Below are positions 22,918 through 34,060 of a DNA stretch of 64,000 nucleotides, piece after piece. The DNA comes from Liolophura sinensis. Its lineage: Eukaryota > Mollusca > Polyplacophora > Chitonida > Chitonidae. Position numbers and translations under genes: made by a program. The notes under the pieces are model-generated. The model ran no database searches. It had not been told where the DNA came from and saw nothing but the letters and a program-made list of their open reading frames with translations. Location of the stretch: positions 248,001-312,000 of the forward strand of contig NW_027017960.1 in NCBI RefSeq assembly GCF_032854445.1. Direction: 5' to 3'. Position 1 is the first letter of the stretch, and every line of letters begins with the position of its first letter.

Positions 22918-23229
22918 CGTAACATGAATACCCTGAACACGTCATTTGTACACCTGATATACGTCACTTGAACACCCGATATACGTCACTTAAACATCCG
23001 ATACACGTCACTTGAACAGTCGATCGATAAACGTCCCTTGAACATCCGATACATGGCAGTTGAACACAAGATATACCTCACTTGAACACCCAATACACGT
23101 CACTTGAACACCCGATACACGTCACTTTAACAACTGATCCAAACACGTCCCTTAAACATCCGATACATATCAGCCGAACACAAGATATACGTCACTTGAA
23201 CACCCAAAACACGTCACTTGTCGCACAAT
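22918..23229. repeat. 22-bp minisatellite at the left-arm breakpoint, with higher-order pattern
   Basis: About 13 units of CGTCACTTGAACACCCGATA-CA type. Variants recur in the same order in two groups of five (a 26-bp unit, a CCCTT unit, a CAAGATATA unit, and two CACTTG units), so a block of about 114 bases was itself duplicated. Confidence 0.9.
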
Positions 23230-23659
23230 GAATGATTCGCGCAAAACAATAGAGCCAGTGCTTATTTGCCGTAAAAACACACATATCTTCAGCAAAATAC
23301 CATAACACTCCTGGCCCCAACAAAATGGTAACATATAGCAAATATATAGATTTACATCACAATTTATTCATGAATGTTCAGGAAACAGAGACAATTCCAT
23401 TTGAGTTCAACTTCCGTGTTAAAATTTATTAATTTATTCTGTCGATATTACACACCTACGTCACATTTTTCTTTATTTAGGTAGAGGTTTAGATGCGGAC
23501 GGAGTAAGTCATGCTAAGAGGAATGTAAACAAGTGAGTTGGAGTCATTTGTAACCTTATGGAAATGTATGGATTTAAGCTGCGAGCTTGTATGATTTGTT
23601 CATTTGATTTACTACAACCTTACTTACCGTCGACTCGCATGCAACTATTCGACACCTCC

Positions 23660-23915
23660 GTGGCCAAGCTGGTTACCGCACTAGGACAGCGCAATAACCC
23701 AGGAGCCTCTATCCAATGCGGTCGCTGTGAGTTCAAGTCCAGGTCTTGATGGCTTCCTCTCCGGCCGTACGTGGGAAGGTCTACCATCAACCTGGCCGGA
23801 TGGCCCAGGGTTTTCCCCGGGCTCTGTCGATTTCCTCCCAGCATAATGCTGGTCGCCGTCGTAAAATAAAAATATTCTTGAGTGCGGTGTAAAACACCAA
23901 TCAAGTACATAAAAA
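23660..23915 (+). mobile_element. Nearly full-length SINE in the spacer
   Basis: The tRNA head (CTCCGTGGCCAAGCTGG; GAGTTCAAGTCCAGG), the middle and the tail (GAGTGCGGTGTAAAACACCA) are all present. It lies just outside the left arm. Confidence 0.9.
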
Positions 23916-25118
23916 AATAACATGCAATTATTTCTAAGCTAATTTTGTTCTTTCATTGTGGTACTGATGAGGGCTTCAACAGACATATCCTCTTAAAACG
24001 CGAATGTTGAAGTGCTCTACAAAATGATGCATGCTAATAGCCGTAAAATGTGAATACAAGAAAAGGGGAATAAAACATAAAAGCGTTAATCTGACAGGCC
24101 TAGTTTCATTGTTATCTCCCAAACTCTATCAACACATTTGATAAATTAGCCCTCATAAAATATCATTGTTATCTTTCCCAATCATCCCCTTGAAAACTAC
24201 TTAGCTTTTCGCATATAACCAACTTACCAGAGCATAAGTGCATAGGCCTAGTCTTTACGGTGTATGAGTCGTTCTCTAACATTCGCCTTACATCACGGCC
24301 ACCACTAGGAAATTTTACACTTAAATCTTAAACAACGTCGTGGTCTCTGGGGTCAGAGTGATGAGACAGGAAGTGATATCAGAAAATACAAAAAAGCTCT
24401 GTCTCAACCTGCGTTTTTAATAATACTTAATACATATTCGTTCTGTTTATCTAAAGTATACACAACATGATTCCAACCATCACCTGTACAATTTAATTGA
24501 TGAACGCTGATTTCCGCACGAGGACATTAGTGGTGAGGCTCAGCCATAACAAGCCTATGTGCGTCGCACAGCACTCATGCAATGCGAATGCACAGAAAGG
24601 AACACGCGCTGTAAGGAATATGAGATGTTCAGAACAAATGGGCCATTACAATAAAAAATAAACAGCGCTCTACCCCAACCGACACTCCACACAGACGAAA
24701 GTTCCCTCCGACTCCCCAAGTTGACAGTTGGCTGATCTAAATCTCTGTTTTATTTCTGTACTTATTATTGACCACAATTATAGATTACTTGCAAACAGTC
24801 TTACACGGTAGCCCTGTATGTTATTTTGTCAAGTGCGCGCGTCTCCCATTTAAGCTGGCACCATAAAGAAAATCTACCTTTGTTCATCGATTTAAAATTA
24901 AATACAAGGATTAGCTGAACAGGCCTAACTAATCGACTTTCTGTCTCTATGGTGTGTGGAACTGGGCTTCATTCACAAAGCGTGTGATTGGTTACCCAGA
25001 AGTTGTTTGCGTGTATAAGCAGAACTAGGCGAGAGTTGACTCCTGTATGGATTTTTGTCAACGCCTTAAAAACAGAGAAACGCTCAGTTTGTAAACGACG
25101 TATTTTTATTCCGATATC

Positions 25119-28100
25119 ATGTTGCTGTAGTTATTATTGTCTCTGGTGCTGAAATATGCTACAGTTTGTGAACCGAGAAACTCTGAAAACATGAGGAGTT
25201 TTCAATTTTCACGACATTTTGACAATAACAACGTTGCACAGGAGCCATACAAAACTATATCATTGGGAAACTCCGGAGAGTACCCAAAGTGTTTAATACG
25301 AGGAGCCATGGCCTGTATCTCCGATCCGAACTGCCGGTCATTTGACACAAGCGGTCAAGATCTGCGTTTGTACAAATGCACTGAGGGCGACTTTCAGCTA
25401 AAAGGTAGGTAAGGATTAATAACACAACCCGAAAAATGACATGATCTTGTCAGCTTCTGCTTGATATGCATGTGTGCTTTCAAGATATTTCGGTGAAACA
25501 GACTTTGGTCTTAACCGTAGGGTAAGTATAATATGGTCTAAAATTAGACATGATCCAGTCACCTTTACTTGATATATGGCTTCAAAACAAGATTTCCTGC
25601 CATGAAAGAGATCTTGGCCTAAATTGCAGGGTACAGGAACTTTAATATGGTCTGAAATTAGACATGAACTAATCAGTTTTGCGTGATACATCCTTTGATA
25701 AAACAAGACCCTGTCCCTTTTCGGCTATATACACCGAAGCCTACGATATGTTGTATTTCAGTTAGATTATAAAACTGCAGTAAAAAACAATTCCATGAGA
25801 ATACCTACAATCAAATCTTTAATGACGGATTTGATGGAAAAGGGAAATTTCGCAGCAACACCAAAGATGTTCAGCGGGAAACTGTACTCGCTGGACAACC
25901 TGTTGGAGAAAAAGAATAAGAAAATCGCCGGAAATGAAGTTGTAATTGCAATGATAATTACAGACATCTGCCCAGAGGCAGAGAGATTTAGCAAATTTGT
26001 CTCTCAACGTTACAGACGGTGATGGAAGCCATGTATTCATATCAAGATATTTGACAAGGATAATGATTGTTGGAATAACTGTTACATCCTGAAGTCGACG
26101 CGAACGTGCAGCTTATTAAGTTGTGATGTCGTGAAGATGCTCTTGTACTTCAGTCCAATCTAGACACTCTGACTAGGTAAAGTATTATTCAGCAAGTCAC
26201 GGAGCCTACTGCCTGGCTATCAGCAATGGTTGTGGTTTCCAAACAGGACGGACAAATTAGTCTTTGTATCAAGTCAAGGTCAAATGATTTAGCCACACTG
26301 ACGCCAGAACTGGAGTTTTGCATCTTTGAATCTTTTAGATTTGATCTTGCTGAAACAAACATCAATTCTACGACTTTTGGAGCCCCCTTAATGAAACACA
26401 CTACTAAAGTTCTTTCGGCATATCAGATGACAAGCAGTCATTTGTAAGAGCAAAATAAATATGAGAGCTCACAAGGCATTTGTTTATATCAAAACAGTAT
26501 CCAGGTTACCATTCTCGGGATGTTGCGCTGTTTTTAGAGCTACTAGAGTTATTGATTCAGAAGATATACGTGAAATTCGGTAGCGCGAAACACGACAACA
26601 TATACGTATCCAATGGAAAATAACTGCGCTCTCCTACATGCCCACTTTCATCTATTCACATATGAATACGACAATATCCAGAAGAAAAATATCAATTAAG
26701 CTGATTCCCGGGATGAAACATCTTATTTGGCTTTGTATGTTTATTAAAACGACTATGACTTTCTGTCGCACAGATTGCATAATAGGAGACATGAAATTTT
26801 CAAATTGTTAACAATACAATAATAGATAGCTATATCTCAGAGAGCTGACATGTTTATACACGAATTGGTGATGCCAATACATCCCAATTCATTGGAACCA
26901 AAGGAACATAATGCTTACAAAGTTGGAGCATTTTATACACATGTGTGTCTTTATAAAAAAAAAACACACCAGGGCTTCTTCTTTTGTCCATTCTATAAGA
27001 AACATGGCTTCTTTTTAAAATTGTTAACTATCCATTTATGGATAGCAATATCCCTGGAAGTTCTATATAGTGTATATACATGTCTCGTCTGGGCGTGCAT
27101 TCTTGACCGTGTATTAACATCGACGATTTCAAAATACGTGGTAAAACACTGCAGACGAAACTCTGAAGTCAAAATTTTAGGCGATCAAGGGCTTCACTTC
27201 AAAGTCTCTTGAACAAACATACCAACAATTTTTTTACAATTTACAAGCATAGTGTGGAAAACCTGCGGAGCTGTACTAAATATGTATGTAATACCATTTA
27301 ACTCGGAGCTAGGGGTTTATAAACATCCAGCAGTTTCAATATTACCATAGTGTTTATATGAACAAGTGCTATAGCGGCATACAATAATTCACCATAAACT
27401 GTCAACATTTCCTTGCCTTTAGCAGGATATTCCATACAATACAAATATCGACTTTCAATGTTTAAAAGTTTTCATGGGCTAAGTGCTGGATTTTACTATT
27501 GTAGAATAATCTCCAACAAGCGAAAAGTGTTGTTTCAAAGAGCAACTTCCTCGCATCAAAAATGTCAACAATAAGGTGCTATAGATTGTTTTCATACTTC
27601 TGCTTCAGAAAGAAACTCTGTTCAGAACGGAGTAGTGTTTAGAGATAAACGTTAGTTTTCATATTGGAAATCTTGTACCGACTCAACAGCACATTTGTGT
27701 GCAGACATGTATCTGTAGTGCTAGAAAATGGTAGAAAACATTACGGACCGACTACGTGTGAAACCGGCAACATCGTTGATCACATCCAAATAATGAAATT
27801 ATGCGACGTTGTCGTTGTATATGTACATCATCTTTTACAAAGTGTCATGCGTCCTACATCGGCATGTTTAAACCAAGTCACCCTACGGTATAATAACATT
27901 GATTCGTGCACAATGGGGAGCTCCTAAAACTCTTTCCCGTCTATATCACGGCGGTCCAAATCCGTGAACACATTTGTTCTTTCCGTTATTACGTCACAAT
28001 TATCGGTGTATATGTGTTCATAAAACATATAGGAAACACACACGCATTGCAATGTACAGAAGAACACTATCCGTTCAACTGTCATTTGGACCTTCTGCTC

Positions 28101-31100
28101 GTCCTTGAGTCTCCCATTAATTATTGAGAATTCAAACAGAGATGAATCTGTTTGCACCTAGTTCGCTGTGCTTTTCGGCCGTGGTCTCCAAGACTAACTA
28201 TGTATTTTTACAATCCCATTCTCGACAACAAAGAAACATAGCAACCGAAATTGATGAACTCTATCGTGCTACTTACAAAATCAATTCTCGTGTTAGAAAA
28301 ATAAATCCTCCTTGTTGGTTAATACTCAGTGGGTTCCAATGTAACATTGAGAAAGGTGACCTTCCGATCATTGCTGCTCAAGGTTTAGTGGCTTAACAGT
28401 TTAGGGGTATACCCGGTTTATATTTATGTACTCAAGGTTTGTGGTTTCAGTTTTAAATAATGTAGTGTTCGCCTATGATAAACGGTTAATGCCTATGCCA
28501 ATCTTTGCCGGCCAGAACCAATAACAATAAAACAGTTGCAAAATCATATCATATAATATAGAGTTTCCGAACACATAATTGTCAGCTAATAAACGACACA
28601 TTTTCGATTCCATTCCAATCGGTAGCATTCTTCATTAACGAGATATGTTAATCTGCTGGGTACAAGCTCTGCCTTGAGCAGAAAATTTGTAAATTGCTCC
28701 TCACCCAATGTTTGCGGGATGCTTGGGGCCATTCACTGGTCAGCGTTTCCCGACACTGAGGCCATTGTGACGTTCTTTGAAGGCCGATTGTCATCCACCA
28801 ATACGACATACATACTGAGCGTCACACGCAGGAAAGCTGGTCAGTAATTTGCCAAATGTCGGTGGTTTTGTCTGTGTACTGTGGTTTCCGCAATCCAGAA
28901 TAATAATTTAGTATTCTGGCTTGTGTTTACGTGCATACGCAATAATCCCTCACTTATACGAACGAGATCAGGTTCATTAATGCAGAGAAGAAACCAGTGT
29001 CCATAGAAAGTGACCACCTTCTCCCAGGTACCCGATAAATACCCAAACTTAAATTTGCAGTCGATCTAGCCAGAGCTAGACTAAAGTTTGATCTCATTAT
29101 TGTCAGTTTACCAATGGCTGCGGACAGAACAACGCTCACGGCGAAGGAGCCAATGAGATGACTTAATAAATGAAGTTCCTTTCTGACATTTCTGACATAA
29201 ACGAACATTTCTTAATTTGTTGAGCAATGCGTTAAACGCTCACTCTTCAGTCAAACTCTATTGCGTGAAACAGTCAATCTATTAATGTATGTATGCATGT
29301 ATGCTTGGGGGTTTTTACGTTGTACTTCACATTTTTTCAGTCACATGTCGACGAGGGACCATTGGATGTATGCACATATAGTATGTTCATGTCACAGGGC
29401 GAGCTAGTTCATGTCGCCAAAGCCCTGCCGGCAAAGAAATATCATGCCGAAGATGTGAGATGATGTGACACGCCACCCACATTATACTGACACCCGGCCA
29501 ACCGTTCCTGTTTCCATGCCCCAATCTCCCAGTGCTGAGCGCCAAGCGGTGAAGCAACATTTACCATTTTTAAAGTCGGTGGTATGACCCAACCCGAGTT
29601 TGATGCCAGGTCTCCCGATATCGAGGGGATGCCCTAAACCTATTAACCGATTCCTCAATGAATCAGTGTAACTTCTAATGTATAGCGTTATGTTTTTCTT
29701 TTCCAGTTCGGTGTCCCTGTGGAAAAGGTATGCTTTATATAAGCCACTTAGATATATGTTATACAGCCAACTCAACAGACCTCACGTGGAACCAGGCCAA
29801 CGACGCCTGCGTAGTAAGCAGAGGGCATCTGCTGGATCTTCACACCGAAGAAAGATTCTATGGATTTCTTCAAGCGTTCAACGATATAGGTAAGCTTGCA
29901 GAGGTTCCGATACAGGTAGGTACACGACTATTGCAAACCATGGGCTCTTCGAATTAGTACAATGAAGTATAAAACCTCCTGCTACAAGGATATTATCCTC
30001 TGAGATGTTCCCTCGGATTTGGCCAGATACATGTAGGCCTACATGTACCTGAGAAGCATCTTGGCAAACATCCTGACAAACATCACAATTCTAAGATTAA
30101 AGCCTTGAAAAGCGCATTCGTATTCCAGCTGTCAACCAATAAGGATGTTCTAGATCAATAATTGCAAGGCTAATCCCCAAAACGACGCTTATCACAAACC
30201 ACCAAGTAACTAAGAAAGTACATGAAGTGCGAAATTAGGACGGAATTATACAAAGAGAAGCAGTCAACAGTTTTCACTGCGCTTTTCAATTCCCAAAAGG
30301 ATGTATAAACACAAATCACCCCAGAACTAAGAAAGTAAGGAAAGTACGAAATCTGGACGGAATCATGAAAAGGGTAGCAGTCAGCAGTTGGCAATGGTAT
30401 TGAAAAAGTGCAAGATATGTTCTAGGAGAATGAGTGAAATCAGCATTGAATTCGTGTTGTATCTCTTTACATAAATGTGCCAAATATATATATTTTTATA
30501 TCGAACGTGACGATCAAATTCAACATAATAAACATACTGCCCCGAACACAGTTTAAATTTTGCTAGTAATCATGTCCGTGGGATTTCGTTAGACTATCCA
30601 TTTGCAAAGCAAGCGAAGAACGCAACTATACATTTTAATATTTCAACAACAATGTAACATGTTAAACAGTGGCAACAGCGTAACGTGTTGAACAGGAGCA
30701 ACAATATAATGTGTTAAACAATAGCAACTTTTGGGATCATGGCCTTAGCAGAGTAAGGTACAAAAAAGCAGATATGTTAATTACAAATTATTAAATGTCA
30801 ATGAAATTACTGAAAATGATGTATTGTTATCATATTTTATAATCAATCGCCCTGATTGATTCCACGTTCATCGGGCCGAGAAAGTTTCTCGGAGAAAACT
30901 TATTTTTCATGTGCCTTTAAGTGTTTGAGCTTTGTGCAATACAAATTTCCGATTCCGTCAGGGACATCTTCTGAGAAAGAGTTGAAGGTACTTCCAGCGA
31001 AGCATACATATTTCTTGGGTGGCCTAAAAATATTATCATTTGAAATGTTCCCTCCTCCTTGTGCAGGACACATGTACACGTACTTGATAAATACCTTGAC

Positions 31101-31496
31101 AAACATTTTGACAAACACCTGTTTTCACGAAATTAAATGCAATTAAATCTTTGGAGGGTATGGTGAGCTTCATTTACATTCCTAATGTAGTTTAACAGAT
31201 ATAGTCTTATTTTAAAGCCTTTTTTAATGACATATTCTTCATTTGTAAAATGTTTTTTTCGCTTTGCGTTTCCCCCTTAAGATGATAAAGGACGGTTTTG
31301 GCTGGGAGCTCACTGGGTGACAGACAGACTTCGGTGGATGAACGGTGAAGAACTACCCACTGACGCCCCTTACTGGCATGAGAACGAACCTATGGACCCT
31401 GTGAACAACTTTGTGGCCCTCAGCAACTGGAGCGGCATATGGGCATTGGATGATCATTACCAATCGACACGTTATGGGTTTATCTGTGAATACTAG
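25119..31496 (+). CDS. C-type-lectin-like secreted protein with N-terminal PAN-like region; stop in signal peptide
   Basis: Three exons, 25119-25404, 29707-29889 and 31282-31496, join with AG/GT borders, all in phase 1, to give 227 codons plus stop. Exon 1 begins ATG TTG CTG TAG, then continues in the same frame as a hydrophobic LLLSLVLKYATVC. It is a signal peptide with a TAG at codon 4 (25128-25130). The rest of exon 1 has PAN/apple-like spacing (CLIRGAMACISDPNCRSF). Exons 2 and 3 are a C-type lectin domain: C.CGKGMLYISHLDICYT, TWNQANDACVVSRGHLLDLH, RFWLGAHWVTDRLRWMNGEE, ending YGFICEY-stop. The usual EPN/QPD sugar motif reads EPM, the WND motif is degenerate (WALDD), and the inner disulfide cysteine pair is not seen. 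Sugar binding is therefore doubtful. The stop may be a null allele, a pseudogene or a base error; an ATG 23 codons in would give a protein without a signal peptide. Confidence 0.8.
25440..25740. repeat. Three diverged tandem units in lectin intron 1
   Basis: Units of about 110 bases share GACATGATC-type starts and AATATGGTCTAAAATTAGAC. They begin just after the exon 1 donor. Confidence 0.6.
29290..29640 (+). repeat. Second repeat family, copy in the lectin intron
   Basis: TATGCTTGGGGGTTTTTACG, then TTTTTCAGTCACATGTCGAC, and later CAGTGCTGAGCGCCAAGCGG are shared with 53765-54075. The copy ends about 60 bases before lectin exon 2 and includes a partial inner duplication. Confidence 0.65.
30170..30415. 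repeat. Two-copy direct repeat in lectin intron 2
   Basis: ACTAAGAAAGTACATGAAGT and ACTAAGAAAGTAAGGAAAGT begin two units of about 110 bases, each followed by ACGGAAT and GCAGTCA. Confidence 0.6.
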
Positions 31497-31908
31497 TCAG
31501 ATCCATACATATTAACACGTGATGGTTTGTCTGTGAATACTAGTCAGATCCGTACACATTAACACGTTATGGAGCGGCATATGGGCATTGGATGATCAAT
31601 ACCAATCGACACGTTATGGGTTTATCTGTGAACACTAGTCAGATCCATATACATTAACACGTTATGGGTTTATCTGCGAATACTAGTCAGATCCGTACAC
31701 ATTAACACGTGATGGGCTTATCTGTGACGGCTAGCCAGATCCTTACACATTAACACGTTATGAGTTTATCTGTCACGGCTAGCCAGATCAGTACACATTA
31801 AGACGTTATGGGTTTATCTGTGAATAGTATTCAGATCCGTACACATTAACACATGATGGGTTTATCTGTGAAGGCTAGCCAGATCAGTGGACATTAACAC
31901 GTTATGGG
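31471..31908. repeat. 48-bp minisatellite made from the lectin gene's last codons and stop
   Basis: Nine units start with the exon's own GTTATGGGTTTATCTGTGAA and TACTAG. Each full unit repeats the codons for YGFICEY-stop, followed by TCAGATCC and ACATTAACAC. The third unit (31566-31612) instead repeats a piece from further up the exon, GAGCGGCATATGGGCATTGG. The array forms the start of the 3' UTR. Confidence 0.92.
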
Positions 31909-31909
31909 T

Positions 31910-32175
31910 TCTGTGTGGATGTTTGCTGAATATTCCCGTTGTTAAATTTATTCATTATATATAGGGAACATTTGCCGTGGTATAACTGTCTCTCTGTGTG
32001 GATGTTTGATGAATATTTCATGTGGTTTGGTTTATTCACCACGTGTAGAGCACATTTGCCGTGGTATATGTGCACTTCTGTGTGGATGACTGATGGATAG
32101 TTTCAGTGGCCTGATTTATTCACCACGTGTAGAGCACATTTGCCGTTGTATATATGTATTTCTGTGTGGATGTGA
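31910..32175. repeat. 83-bp tandem repeat downstream of the lectin gene
   Basis: Three and a half units start TCTGTGTGGATG at about 31910, 31993, 32077 and 32160, with GAGCACATTTGCCGT-type ends. Confidence 0.85.
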
Positions 32176-32179
32176 ATGA

Positions 32180-34060
32180 AAATTCCCCATGGTTTGTTTT
32201 ATTCCTCTGTATTTTTGAAGGAATGTTTCCAGTTGTTTTATGGGAAATATTTACCTTTGATTATATATGCGGTGACCCTCTTCTTTCACAGAGAATATTT
32301 CACGTCTTTATTAGGAAACTGTTTCGTGGATTGGTAGGTCTAACGTAAGTTCTGTCACGTTATAATTTTTTCTACAATCGCATACATATTAAGATAAGTT
32401 ACTACCCAATTCATACCTTTTCCATAATAATTTTAATTCAAAAAACAGCTATAAAAACTTTGGAATTTATTATCTATCCCCGTAGAGTTTCATTACAAAT
32501 GGAAACTTTCTGTGAAGGCTTGAAGCATATTCACATATTATGCAAATACTTATCAGGTGGAATACATGTGGGTGTAAATACGCTTTAGGTTTACTTGAAC
32601 TCTCAGAACTCTCAGTCTTTTGCCGTTATATTTGGCATAAAAAGTCTTGTGTATTACAGAACCACAGAACCTTCACCGTGCTCAATGTTTTCTAGGACAT
32701 TTAGAGTTTTACCATGTGTATGTGTATGTACTGCTCAATCTTTCACCAGCTATACAACTGCAAATACTCGGTCACTGGCGTACGACTTCTTCTTTTCAGT
32801 CAGTGCATGGCTAGATGAAACTTTTGAAAAAAGCCATAAATAGACCTAGGCGGGTGCAAGCCTTCTGATAATCCAGGGTTGTGAAACCATCATGAAAAGG
32901 TACTGCATGGCAGTGAAAGGTTTGGGAGAGACGAGAACTTGTGTTTACTTGTTTACCACGTGTTTACTCCCGTATGCTTAGGACCATACAGAGCTATACG
33001 TGCAGATTATTGAGTGTATTGTACTAGTACCTAGTCCGCTGTTGTGACATATACAGAGAAGACCCGGTATAATGCTGCTGTGAGGAATTACTGGATGGGG
33101 CAATTTCGGGCACACACATCTGCACGTTTATTTCACTAGGCTAAAATTGGATTCAGGATGACTCTTGTTACCAAATCATATACACCTGACTTATGCAGGT
33201 TACAGATACTGCTGATGAAGGGTGACTACAAGTAGCAGGTGCCTGCAAGGTGCAGTTTGGATACGCCTCTGCCACAGTGGATATACATGCTTCTTAACGA
33301 CCGCATGCTGCAATATTCATAGGTGTTGCTCGTTAGTAAATTATTCGCCTTTACCACATCGTGTTCTTTCTTGATGACAACTATATGTGGTTATATTCCT
33401 AGGTGATGCCTTTTAACAAATAATCAGCCTGTATCAGAGCGGATACTTTCTCGATGACGACTATATGTGGTTATATCCATAGGCGTTGCCTGTTTGCGAA
33501 TTATACGCCAGTATAGGAGGGGATACTTTCTTGGTGACACGCTAGCCGCACTCACGTTAATGGCAGGATGTTTCATTCAGAAACTGATGGTGTCCATTGA
33601 CGAATGACTCGACAGTGATAGCTAGAACACACCCCTTAAAAGGTGTCAGTGTAGGCTACAGTCGTACTAAGACGGACATTTTCTCTCCGACGTTAATACG
33701 CTTTTAGTGAAAGTGTTTGCCATACCAACTGATACAGCAGTATCACATGGAACTCTGCTTGTAAAAACCAAAATGCTATCATACCCATCTCAACGTTGAC
33801 TCATACGTTGTATGTAGGAACAGAAAAGTTTGAGATTTGGTTCTGTTGTACGTGTATGCATCGCTTGGCTTATGCTAATCTTGATGACGAAATTTAAGAA
33901 TGCAGCTGTAGGGCCTACTTGTATAGCCTTGACAACAACCCCGCACTCGTAATAGCCGTTGTCGATCTATCAATTCACACTGTTAATTAAATGGTTGTTA
34001 CCTTCTGTTTAAAAGTAATGGAAACTTCATTGCGTGGCTTATCGGCAATTTCAAGGCAAA
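32180..34060. other. Spacer between the lectin and BK-beta-like genes
   Basis: It holds the 86-bp tandem repeat at 33300-33545. Otherwise I see no gene. The promoter and any non-coding exon of the downstream gene would lie here, but no convincing core elements stand out. Confidence 0.5.
33300..33545. repeat. 86-bp tandem repeat in the spacer
   Basis: Three diverged units share ACTATATGTGGTTATAT and TAGG-G-TGCCT, ending GATACTTTCT. Confidence 0.75.

Larger units (their letters stand above)
25405..29706. other. Lectin intron 1: no further exon recognised
   Basis: 4.3 kb with diverged tandem units near the start and a dispersed repeat near the end. Open frames at 25795-26022, 26226-26447 and 27664-28396 have no family I know and no clear splice borders. 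Confidence 0.55.
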
